Assembly (NCBI GenBank): GCA_021325675.1
Contig: JAJTCM010000006.1
Span: 1 to 64,000 of the forward strand
DNA from: Crocinitomicaceae bacterium
GTDB taxonomy: Bacteria; Bacteroidota; Bacteroidia; Flavobacteriales_D; Crocinitomicaceae
Direction: 5' to 3'
DNA length: 64,000 bases
Part shown: piece after piece, positions 28,488 through 36,198 of the stretch
Layout of the letters: every line of letters starts with the position of its first letter
Numbering within the stretch: position 1 is the stretch's first letter
Notes under the pieces: generated by a model
Databases searched by the model: none
The model's input: only the letters and a program-made list of their open reading frames with translations
What the model was told of the DNA's origin: nothing
Translations under genes and position numbers: made by a program

Positions 28488-30638
28488 CTTCTTAAAAATA
28501 CTCCCCACTTCCTTACCGATTTTCTGGATGGTTTCAACTCCTTTCGAAATGGCTTCGGCAGAGATGTCATCGTAAGTGGAGAAAACGTTTTCTGTGACTT
28601 CCTGCGAAGGGTAAATCACGATTTTGTCGTTTTGCTCGAACGCTTTTTCAATTTTCGGCAGGAAATGATCGATATTGATAGACCAGGAAACTGAACCGGG
28701 ACGCGAGCTGCACATGATCAGCAAATCTGTCCGCTCAATCTTGAAGTTCTGAAGGAAAAAATCATCCAGCTCAACAATATTCTTGTGTTCCATATCGGCA
28801 CTGGTTTTCCGGTAATCGAAATAAAGCCTGATCTTTTCGAAAGTGGGCTCCTGGGCAAAAATAACAAGCTCCAGGCGCAATTCTTTTGTAAGGCGTAAAA
28901 TCCGCTCCAGCCAGGACGCAAAGCTGTTTTCGAGATCGGCGAACGGCGGACAAATGAGTATAATTCGTTTTTTCTCAGCAAAGGAACGGTCGAGCTGGCA
29001 GAAAAATACCGTTTTTGGGCAAACGTCCAGCAAATGATCACGGTCGTCGCCCACAATCCGGAGCAGCAGGTTCATTTTGTGGCTATCGTTCAGGATCACG
29101 ATATCAGCGGCCAGTTCTTTGGAAGTACGGGCAATCCCGCTCGAAAGGTTATGATCGATCGTCGCAATGGCGTTCACGACAATTTCCCCGCTGGAGTAAT
29201 GGCGCGTAATTTCTTCCATGTGGTTTCGCGAAGCCCGGATACGTTTTTCAGCTTCCTGGTCGTTGGCGAGCACACTCACCACTGAAATCGGGTTCGTCAC
29301 GGTTTTATCCGTAATCAGCATCGATAAGTCGAGTAAATTTTCGTTGCCGCGCAGCTCATTGGTTGCCACGAGCAAATGCTGGGACCGTTTTTGGGGCGCG
29401 TGGAGCAATTCGTCATCCCGCGTTTCGATCAGGAGCTTGCGGCCGGCGTTTTCCGTCACAAAAGAAGCCACCATGCAGGTGATCAGGATGAGGATAATCG
29501 TTCCGTTCACAATTTCAATGCTCAGGATTTCTTTTTGGAAACCAACCATGATAATCGCCAGGGTAGCCGCTGCGTGGGCCGTGCTCAACCCGAAAATAAT
29601 CTGGCGCTCGGAGCTTGTCATCCGGAATATCAGCTGCATCAGCAAAGCCGCAAGCCATTTGGAGAAAATCGCAAAAGTAGTCAGCACGCCGGCAATGATC
29701 AAGGCCCAGTAACCGTGGAAAAGCACTTTGACATCCACCACCATTCCCACTGAAATCAGGAAAAACGGGATAAAAATTGCGTTCCCGATGAATTCTATGC
29801 GGTTCATCAATGCGGACGAATGCGGAATGAGCTTGTTGAGCACCAAACCGGCAACGAAAGCCCCGATAATGTGTTCCACACCGGCCATTTCAGCTAAAAA
29901 GGCCGCAAAGCAAATAATGGAGAGCACAAAAATATAGTGTGATGTTTTTTCACTCTCCAGCTTCCCAAAAAACCAGCGGGCGATGCGCGGAATGAAAATG
30001 AACATGATGATCGAAAAAATCGTCAGGGAAGAAATCAGCCTGACCCAGAAATCAAGGTCGAGGTTGCCGTTTGCCGAGCTGGAAATAACCGCCAGGATGA
30101 TCAGCACCGCCGTATCCGTCAGGATTGTTCCGCCAATGGAAATTGCTACCGCGGGACGTTTGGTGATCCCGTATTTGCTCACAATCGGGTAAGCCACCAG
30201 CGTGTGTGTCGCAAACATGGAAGCCGTCAGCAAGCTGGCCGTAAAATCAAGCTTCAGCCCGTAATAACAAATCGGGAAACCGAGTGTGATCGGCACAATA
30301 AAGGTCAGGAAACCAAAAGTGAAGCTTTTATTCCGGTACTTACGAAACTCGTTCATATCGAGCTCCAGGCCGGCCATAAACATGATGTACAGCAAGCCGA
30401 TCGTAGCAAAGAGCTTCATTGCCCCGTCGGATTCCATCAGTTTTTCACCGATCAGGTTGAAGCCTTTCGGCCCGATCACGACACCTGAGATAATCAAGCC
30501 GATAATCGCCGGGATCCTGAGTCTCCGCAATAAAATCGGGGAAAGCAGGATAATAAAAAGAATGAGGGAAAATATTAAAACAGGGTTTTTCAGCGGCAAA
30601 TGGAAGGCGTTAGAAATGTGACTAAAAAAATCATCCAT
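28485..30638 (-). CDS. CPA2-type cation:proton antiporter with C-terminal Usp-like region
   Basis: 717 residues. The N-terminal 400 residues hold about 12 membrane helices with Kef/NapA-type features (GLIISGVVIGP, MFMAGLELDMNEF, GAFVAGLVLN). The cytosolic C-terminus (about 425-715) looks like two universal-stress-protein-like nucleotide-binding lobes, a regulatory tail in place of TrkA-N. Exchanges Na+ or K+ for protons at the inner membrane (family knowledge); ion selectivity cannot be read here. Stands alone, divergent from mgtE. Confidence 0.9.
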   Translation of the reverse strand: MDDFFSHISNAFHLPLKNPVLIFSLILFIILLSPILLRRLRIPAIIGLIISGVVIGPKGFNLIGEKLMESDGAMKLFATIGLLYIMFMAGLELDMNEFRKYRNKSFTFGFLTFIVPITLGFPICYYGLKLDFTASLLTASMFATHTLVAYPIVSKYGITKRPAVAISIGGTILTDTAVLIILAVISSSANGNLDLDFWVRLISSLTIFSIIMFIFIPRIARWFFGKLESEKTSHYIFVLSIICFAAFLAEMAGVEHIIGAFVAGLVLNKLIPHSSALMNRIEFIGNAIFIPFFLISVGMVVDVKVLFHGYWALIIAGVLTTFAIFSKWLAALLMQLIFRMTSSERQIIFGLSTAHAAATLAIIMVGFQKEILSIEIVNGTIILILITCMVASFVTENAGRKLLIETRDDELLHAPQKRSQHLLVATNELRGNENLLDLSMLITDKTVTNPISVVSVLANDQEAEKRIRASRNHMEEITRHYSSGEIVVNAIATIDHNLSSGIARTSKELAADIVILNDSHKMNLLLRIVGDDRDHLLDVCPKTVFFCQLDRSFAEKKRIILICPPFADLENSFASWLERILRLTKELRLELVIFAQEPTFEKIRLYFDYRKTSADMEHKNIVELDDFFLQNFKIERTDLLIMCSSRPGSVSWSINIDHFLPKIEKAFEQNDKIVIYPSQEVTENVFSTYDDISAEAISKGVETIQKIGKEVGSIFKK

Positions 30639-30723
30639 TTGGAGCTGAATTCGAATTTAGGCAAAGGTATAACAAATTTTGTGCAAAAATCGATTCAGTG
30701 TGAATTTATTGGATATTCTTGTG

Positions 30724-30731
30724 TAATTTTG
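30724..30731 (+). promoter_or_regulatory. mgtE -7 box, 3 bases from the start codon
   Basis: TAATTTTG is an exact TAnnTTTG match. Only TGT separates it from ATG 30735, so transcription would begin at or next to the start codon. No clear TTTG lies 17-23 bases upstream. Confidence 0.45.
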
Positions 30732-30734
30732 TGT

Positions 30735-32084
30735 ATGCGTTTCGAGTTAACAAAAGACTTTTTGGCTGAACTCCGGGTGGCGGTTCAAACGCAGAACGAA
30801 ACCTGGATCATCCAGCATGTTCTCGGGCTCCATTTTGCTGATATAGCCGAAATCCTGGGCGAGCTTGACAACAACCAGGCGCGTTACATCTATTATTTGC
30901 TCGAAGAAGACGTTCAGGCTGATGTTTTGATGGAGCTGGAAGAAGAAATCCGCGATCGTCTCCTGAAATCACTCTCTTCCAAAGAAATTGCCGAACAGCT
31001 CGAAAACCTCGATTCCGATGACGCGGCCGACATTCTCGGGGAGCTTTCCGATAAGGAAATCCAGGAAGTAATCTCCCAGATGGAAGATGACGAGGCCGCC
31101 GACGATATCGTTGACCTCCTCAATTATGACGAAGACACTGCCGGTGGTCTCATGCAGAAAGAGTTTATCCAGGCAAGGCTCGACTGGCCGGTTGACCGCT
31201 GTATTGTAGAGCTCCGCCGCCAAGCCGAAGACGTAGAAAAAGTGTATACGATCTACGTCATTGATAATTCCAACAAGCTGGTAGGGTTTTTATCCCTCAA
31301 ACGCCTGTTGTTCGCTAAGCCGAAAACAAAGATCAGCGATTTGTACCAGAGTAAAAACATGATCGCAGTGAAAACCACCGATTCCAGCGAAGAAGTGGCG
31401 CGCGTCATGGATAAATACGACCTTGTTTCCGTTCCCGTGGTTGATTTCCAGAACAAGCTCGTTGGGCGGATTACGATCGATGACGTTGTAGATATCATCA
31501 AAGAAGAAGCCGACAAAGATTTCCAGCTCGCTTCCGGTATCTCCGAAAAAGTGGAGGCCAACGCAAGTATCTGGCGGATTTCCCGTTCACGTTTGCCCTG
31601 GCTGCTGATTGGTATGCTTGGCGGGATCCTGGGCGCACAGGTGATCTCCTCCTTCGAGGGAAATATTACGGCCATTCCCGCCCTGGCTTTTTTCATCCCG
31701 CTTATTACGGCGATGGGTGGAAATGTGGGTGTACAATCCTCCGCAATCGTGGTGCAATCGCTAGCTAAAGGCAACCAGCTGGAGAAAATTATCACCAAAG
31801 TTGGAAAGGAAGCCAGTCTTGGATTGTTCAACGCCATGATCTGTTCCAGCATTATTTTTGGAATTTCTTACCTTTTTGAAAACCTAAAGCTCGCCATAGT
31901 CGTAAGTATTTCGCTGTTTATTGTGATTTTGTTCGCAGCAATCAACGGAACACTGATCCCGCTGGTGCTCAACAAATATAAAATTGATCCCGCATTGGCT
32001 ACAGGGCCGTTCGTTACAACCCTGAATGATGTGCTCGGACTTTTTATTTACTTCACAATCAGCTTATTCATTTATCATATGTGA
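30735..32084 (+). CDS. mgtE: Magnesium transporter MgtE
   Basis: 449 residues. ATG 30735 gives the usual start MRFELTKDF; the open frame upstream is ignored. MgtE N-domain of helical repeats (about 20-125), two CBS domains (about 130-255), a plug helix, then five membrane helices (about 285-449) with PLITAMGGNVG and the final GPFVTTLNDVLGL. It imports Mg2+ and is gated by Mg2+ binding to the N and CBS domains. Four bases before the first of two small paralogous genes. Confidence 0.95.
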   Translation: MRFELTKDFLAELRVAVQTQNETWIIQHVLGLHFADIAEILGELDNNQARYIYYLLEEDVQADVLMELEEEIRDRLLKSLSSKEIAEQLENLDSDDAADILGELSDKEIQEVISQMEDDEAADDIVDLLNYDEDTAGGLMQKEFIQARLDWPVDRCIVELRRQAEDVEKVYTIYVIDNSNKLVGFLSLKRLLFAKPKTKISDLYQSKNMIAVKTTDSSEEVARVMDKYDLVSVPVVDFQNKLVGRITIDDVVDIIKEEADKDFQLASGISEKVEANASIWRISRSRLPWLLIGMLGGILGAQVISSFEGNITAIPALAFFIPLITAMGGNVGVQSSAIVVQSLAKGNQLEKIITKVGKEASLGLFNAMICSSIIFGISYLFENLKLAIVVSISLFIVILFAAINGTLIPLVLNKYKIDPALATGPFVTTLNDVLGLFIYFTISLFIYHM

Positions 32085-32087
32085 GCT

Positions 32088-32501
32088 ATGTACCAGGAAG
32101 ACAGGTTGATTACCAAAATTGAAACGGACAAAGTAATTGTCGGCTTAAGAGGGGATGATATCGTGCATGTCTATTACAAAAGAGGAACGATTCTCAACCC
32201 CGAACTGCAGGATTTAATGGTTGGCTATTTCAACGAAATAGCCGGAAACCGCAAGCTGCCCTTTATTTTTGAGGCCGACGTGAACGTGGGCGTAACCCGC
32301 GAAGCCCGTTACAGGGCCCTTCAAATTGAAGACCAAACCCCGATTAGTTGTACTGCCATTTATGCCCAGAATTTTATCTACAAGCTTTTAGGTGATTTTT
32401 ACTTGCTGATCAACCGGCCGAAATGTCCGTACATGGTGTTTACTGATTTCCAGCACGCAATCGACTGGCTTCAGAAAATGCATCACAAAATAATGGATTA
32501 G
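32088..32501 (+). CDS. 137-residue STAS-like hypothetical protein, paralog 1
   Basis: Soluble alpha/beta protein: KVIVGLRGDDIVHVYYKRG, then a helix, KLPFIFEADVNVGVT, EARYRAL, SCTAIYAQNF. The size and order resemble the SpoIIAA/STAS-like domain found in many Bacteroidota hypothetical proteins (by pattern only). It starts 3 bases after mgtE, so it is probably co-transcribed. The next gene is its tandem copy. Confidence 0.7.
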   Translation: MYQEDRLITKIETDKVIVGLRGDDIVHVYYKRGTILNPELQDLMVGYFNEIAGNRKLPFIFEADVNVGVTREARYRALQIEDQTPISCTAIYAQNFIYKLLGDFYLLINRPKCPYMVFTDFQHAIDWLQKMHHKIMD

Positions 32502-32527
32502 GCGAACCCTGAAAACCCTTTTACTTC

Positions 32528-32941
32528 ATGCACCAAAGATCCATGATTATACGGCAGATCGAAACTCCGAAGGTGATAGTTGCCCTTCGCAGTGACGATA
32601 TTCTGCATGTTTTTTATAAAAAAGGAACCATACTAGACCCGGCGCTCCAGGACGAAATGATCGGATATTTTAAAGAGCTGGCGGGAAACCGCAAAATCCC
32701 TTTTATTTTCGAACCTGATGCAAACGTCTCTATGACCAGGGAAGCACGCCACCGCGCAACGGGCCTGGAACCGCAAATGCCTATCACCTGTTCCGTGATT
32801 TACGCACAGAGCTTTATTCATAAAGTAATCGGGGATTTTTTCCTGATGATCAAACGGCCAAAAACACCTTACCTGGTTTTCACCAATTTTGAGGAAGCCA
32901 TCAGCTGGCTATTGAAAACACACGCCCGCATTACGGGTTAA
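32528..32941 (+). CDS. 137-residue STAS-like hypothetical protein, paralog 2
   Basis: Same length as the preceding gene and alignable end to end without gaps (for example DDILHVFYKKGTILDP against DDIVHVYYKRGTILNP), so a tandem duplication that has since diverged. ATG 32528 is chosen because it aligns with the start of paralog 1. Its last 11 bases overlap the 3' end of the anti-sigma gene on the other strand. Confidence 0.7.
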   Translation: MHQRSMIIRQIETPKVIVALRSDDILHVFYKKGTILDPALQDEMIGYFKELAGNRKIPFIFEPDANVSMTREARHRATGLEPQMPITCSVIYAQSFIHKVIGDFFLMIKRPKTPYLVFTNFEEAISWLLKTHARITG

Positions 32942-33938
32942 CTGCCAGCACATCTTCGTTTACCGGAGCTGTTTTCCGTGAAAACTCAAATTTGCCGATC
33001 TTCAGGTAGAAACCTCCCTGCTTGTGTTTACTGGCTTTGGCTGTACGTAAATCAACATCCTGCTTGAAGCGGTTTTTGATTCCGTTCGTGACAAAGGGGA
33101 TTGGGTTCTTCATCTCGCTTAAACCGAGGTAATAACCGGATTCACTTTCATCCGCTTCTACGTGGTTTTCCGGTTTTAAATTCAGCGCTACAAGCTCTTT
33201 CTCGCCGGGAACAGTCTCGATCCGGGTTGCTTTTTTCGCTTGCAAAACCGCAACGGTGTTCTTTTCCCGTCCGTTTGCTGCGCTTGTTTGTGTTCCGTGC
33301 TCTTCAGCTTGAAGGCCTGCGAAATGGGACGGTTTTGTTTTTCTTTGGATCTCAGAAGGTATTTTCCTTGTGTTTTCCTTTGCCTGAATATCCAGATCAA
33401 CAGAAAGTGAAGCTACCTGAGCAGACATAACGCTCTCCGGGTCAGTATTCCACGGAATGAAGGTCAGGACCAGCAAGATACTTGCGGCAACGGCAGCAAT
33501 CCGCACATACATCGGGATCACCGTTCCGCGTTTCAATGCCGCTTTATTTGGATAAACGATGGAAGTATCCGCCACCAAACGCGTTTTGGCATATAAATCC
33601 AGCTCAGGTTTCAAATGCGGGCGGCGGGCGATAAAATCATTCAGCTCAACTTGTTTCGTTGCCGGGAGCGCGCCTTCAACGGAAGCAATCATAAACTGCT
33701 CGTAATTGGTTTCGGTAATGCCTTCGGCGGCGTCAAAAACTTTCAAACCGGCAATAAAACCGGCATCCAGCTGTGCAGCGCTATCTTCTTTAAATGAAGG
33801 CAGGTCTTCTTCCATCTTCAGTTCCGGGTTCTGGTCCAGGAACTGCAGGAAAGCACGCATTTGCTCTTCGTCCAGGTTCCCTTCCAGGTAATCCAGGTAA
33901 AAAGCTTCGTAATTTTCTATGTTAACCAGGATGCTCAT
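32931..33938 (-). CDS. Anti-sigma factor, membrane-anchored
   Basis: 335 residues. Cytosolic part 1-140, one membrane helix about 144-162 (IAAVAASILLVLTF), then a periplasmic tail of about 170 residues rich in Lys and Glu. Overlaps the ECF sigma gene by four bases, the standard sigma/anti-sigma arrangement. The cytosolic part contains two similar modules, NYEAFYLDYLEGNL (9-22) and NYEQFMIASVEGAL (78-91), not the usual zinc HxxxCxxC motif. Expected to hold the sigma factor at the membrane until a signal arrives. Confidence 0.75.
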   Translation of the reverse strand: MSILVNIENYEAFYLDYLEGNLDEEQMRAFLQFLDQNPELKMEEDLPSFKEDSAAQLDAGFIAGLKVFDAAEGITETNYEQFMIASVEGALPATKQVELNDFIARRPHLKPELDLYAKTRLVADTSIVYPNKAALKRGTVIPMYVRIAAVAASILLVLTFIPWNTDPESVMSAQVASLSVDLDIQAKENTRKIPSEIQRKTKPSHFAGLQAEEHGTQTSAANGREKNTVAVLQAKKATRIETVPGEKELVALNLKPENHVEADESESGYYLGLSEMKNPIPFVTNGIKNRFKQDVDLRTAKASKHKQGGFYLKIGKFEFSRKTAPVNEDVLAVNP

Positions 33939-34423
33939 GCGACTAACTCCTTCTGCTTTAAAAATGTTTTTAAACTCTGTCTCGCCCGGAAAATATACAC
34001 TTTCACCTGTGATTCGCTGAGCGAGGTAATTTCTGCGATCTCATCATAAGGATAACCTTCATAATCCCGCAGTAAAACGACTGTTTTCTGGATTTCCGGC
34101 AGGCGGTTCAAGGCCCATTCCAAAATTCCCTGCAGGTCAAATTCAGCACCGGCCGAAGTACTCAACGCTGATTGGTCGGCCAAATCAAAATCGGCGCTGC
34201 GCTTTTCCTTTTTTATCCAGTCGATAATCGCATGATATGCCGTTGTAAATAAATACGATTTGACTTTCTCATGGCTGACTTCTTCATGCTTGTCCCACAC
34301 CTTCATGAACGTTTCCTGTACAATATCTTTAGCAGACATCTCATTTTTAAGATGTTTCAGCGCAAAGCGATAAATATTATCGGCATACGTTTCTACTGCA
34401 ATATTGTACTCTTTAGCGTTCAA
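33935..34423 (-). CDS. ECF-type RNA polymerase sigma-70 factor
   Basis: 162 residues. Region 2 (about 10-75: DIVQETFMKVWDKH, SYLFTTAYHAIIDW) and region 4 (about 105-160: LLRDYEGYPYDEIAEITS, SQVKVYIFRARQSL). Directs polymerase to a small regulon, usually including its own operon. The start appears to be TTG at 34423: an in-frame stop lies four codons upstream and the next ATG would cut into region 2. Confidence 0.9.
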   Translation of the reverse strand: MNAKEYNIAVETYADNIYRFALKHLKNEMSAKDIVQETFMKVWDKHEEVSHEKVKSYLFTTAYHAIIDWIKKEKRSADFDLADQSALSTSAGAEFDLQGILEWALNRLPEIQKTVVLLRDYEGYPYDEIAEITSLSESQVKVYIFRARQSLKTFLKQKELVA

Positions 34424-34500
34424 TAAGTCGTTTTATACCCGTTAGACTGCCAAGTTACAAAAAAGTTACAGGGAGGTGAAAAATTTTTTTGAGAAAATTT

Positions 34501-34604
34501 TATTTGAAGATTCTCCACTGCGTGGATTTGAAAATTCGAAGATTCGTGAATTTGACGGAACAATCTTCGAATCCTGCGTAGCAGGGGAATCTTCGAATTT
34601 CGAA
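34501..34604. repeat. Dispersed repeat family 1, two inverted full copies
   Basis: Copy one (34501-34541, +) aligns base for base with 11211-11251; its hairpin reads CCAC-TGC-GTGG, a compensatory change from CCGC-TAC-GCGG. Copy two (34561-34604, minus strand) has CCTGC-TAC-GCAGG, one extra matched pair. Lies between the divergent sigma-factor and dus genes. Confidence 0.7.
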
Positions 34605-34609
34605 TAATT

Positions 34610-34641
34610 TTTGCCGGGTCGTTAATAATTCCGTAATTTTG
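34610..34641 (+). promoter_or_regulatory. dus promoter, leaderless
   Basis: TTTG (34610-34613), 20-base spacer, TAATTTTG (34634-34641): exact at both boxes. Four bases later comes the GTG start, so the mRNA would start at the first codon. Confidence 0.65.
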
Positions 34642-34645
34642 CAAG

Positions 34646-35641
34646 GTGGTAAAGATCCGTGATATAGAATTGGGAGAATTCCCCTTGCTGCTGGCGCCAA
34701 TGGAAGATGTCAGCGACCCGCCGTTCAGGGCCTTGTGCAAAAAGCATGGCGCCGACCTGATGTATACGGAGTTTATTTCTTCAGAAGGGCTGATCCGCGA
34801 TGCAGCAAAAAGCGTTCAGAAGCTTGATATTTACGAATATGAGCGCCCGGTCGGCATCCAGATATTTGGCTACGACATCGACAGTATGCGCGAAGCCACG
34901 AAGATCATTGAAAAAACCAATCCCGATATTATCGACATCAATTTTGGCTGCCCGGTCAAAAAAGTGACCTGCAAAGGCGCCGGCGCCGGGATGCTGCAGG
35001 ATATCCCGAAGCTGGTGAGCATGACCAAAGAAATTGTGAAAGCGACCAATCTCCCGGTAACCGTAAAAACGCGCCTGGGTTGGGATGAAGATTCCAAATT
35101 TGTGGTAAGCACTGCCGAAAAGCTCCAGGATGTGGGCATTGAAGCCATTGCGATCCACGGCCGTACCCGCAAGCAATTGTATAAAGGAGAGGCCGACTGG
35201 ACGCTTATCGGGGATGTGAAGAACAACCCGCGCATGAAAATCCCGGTGTTTGGCAACGGTGATATCGATTCTCCGGAAAAAGCAGTCGAATACAAAAACC
35301 GCTACGGTGTTGACGGTATTATGATCGGCCGCGCAACCATCGGCTATCCATGGTTTTTCAATGAAGTAAAGCACTACATGAATACCGGCGAAAAATTAGC
35401 GCCGCCAACTATCGCCGACCGCGTACAGGCCGCCAAAGAACATTTGCTGATGAGCATTGAATGGAAAGGCCAGATGCTCGGAATTGCTGAAATGAAACGC
35501 CATTACACGAACTATTTCCGCGGGATCGCCCATTTTAAGGAATACCGCATGAAATTAGTTTCATCCTTCGACCTGAACGAAATTCTCGACACACTTGCAT
35601 TTATAGAAGCCCACAAGGACGAATTTGTTTTTGCCGTCTAA
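34646..35641 (+). CDS. dusB: tRNA-dihydrouridine synthase
   Basis: 331 residues, FMN-binding TIM barrel. LLLAPMEDVSDPPFRAL near the N-terminus, NFGCPVKKVTCKGAGAG with catalytic Cys102, KTRLGWD, HGRTRKQLYKG and GNGDI. It reduces uridines in tRNA D-loops with NADPH. The GTG at 34646 is preferred since it gives the family N-terminus VKIRDIELGEFPLL; no ATG is available before residue 19. Followed after 17 bases by a short MscS gene. Confidence 0.94.
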   Translation: MVKIRDIELGEFPLLLAPMEDVSDPPFRALCKKHGADLMYTEFISSEGLIRDAAKSVQKLDIYEYERPVGIQIFGYDIDSMREATKIIEKTNPDIIDINFGCPVKKVTCKGAGAGMLQDIPKLVSMTKEIVKATNLPVTVKTRLGWDEDSKFVVSTAEKLQDVGIEAIAIHGRTRKQLYKGEADWTLIGDVKNNPRMKIPVFGNGDIDSPEKAVEYKNRYGVDGIMIGRATIGYPWFFNEVKHYMNTGEKLAPPTIADRVQAAKEHLLMSIEWKGQMLGIAEMKRHYTNYFRGIAHFKEYRMKLVSSFDLNEILDTLAFIEAHKDEFVFAV

Positions 35642-35658
35642 CATTCAAAACCTACGCT

Positions 35659-36165
35659 ATGTTTCAACTTTTCAAAGGATACGAACACCAGATATTTCTT
35701 ACAATTATCGTACTGGCCTGCTGGCTGATGACCCGCTTTCTGACCAAACGCGCCATTAAAAAATTATCGATTAAGTTCGGGATTGCCATTGAGCGCCGCC
35801 GCATTACGGTGAAAATCCTGAATATCATTTTTGTGCTCCTGACCGTTGTTTTTATTATCACGATCTGGGGGGTAAACAAAAATCAGCTTTTCCTCTTCTT
35901 TACCTCTATTATTACGGTATTAGGAATCGGTTTTTTCGCGCAATGGTCGATTTTGGCAAACATTACCTCCGGGATCATTATTTTCTTCAGTCACCCGATC
36001 AAGCTGGGCCAAAAGGTAAAGTTTGTTGACAAAGACTTTGATATCGAAGGACGCCTCGTCAATATTTCATTTTTCTACATGCACCTGGAAAACGATAAAA
36101 ATGAAAAAATCACCATCCCCAATTCCGTTGCGCTCCAAAAAACAATTGTGATCGAGGACCACTAA
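35659..36165 (+). CDS. Minimal MscS-like mechanosensitive channel
   Basis: 168 residues. Two outer helices (about 12-30 and 50-68), the pore helix region (TVLGIGFFAQWSILANITSG, about 86-105) and a short beta domain (HPIKLGQKVKF to NSVALQKTIVIEDH). It stops where longer MscS proteins continue into the large C-terminal vestibule. Such short forms could still form a heptameric channel releasing solutes under osmotic downshock; this is inference. Same direction as dus, 17 bases after it. Confidence 0.8.
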   Translation: MFQLFKGYEHQIFLTIIVLACWLMTRFLTKRAIKKLSIKFGIAIERRRITVKILNIIFVLLTVVFIITIWGVNKNQLFLFFTSIITVLGIGFFAQWSILANITSGIIIFFSHPIKLGQKVKFVDKDFDIEGRLVNISFFYMHLENDKNEKITIPNSVALQKTIVIEDH

Positions 36166-36198
36166 ATTTGACTTCAGATTAATTCGGGCTGAAAGGTA

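Noticed and set aside
30600-30734. Longer MgtE start at 30600
   Set aside because: The added 45 residues contain the promoter box and do not match the family N-terminus, which begins at MRFELTKDF.
34501-34604. Possible CRISPR-like array of GAAGATTCGAA units
   Set aside because: Only two units in inverted orientation, no regular spacers and no cas genes.
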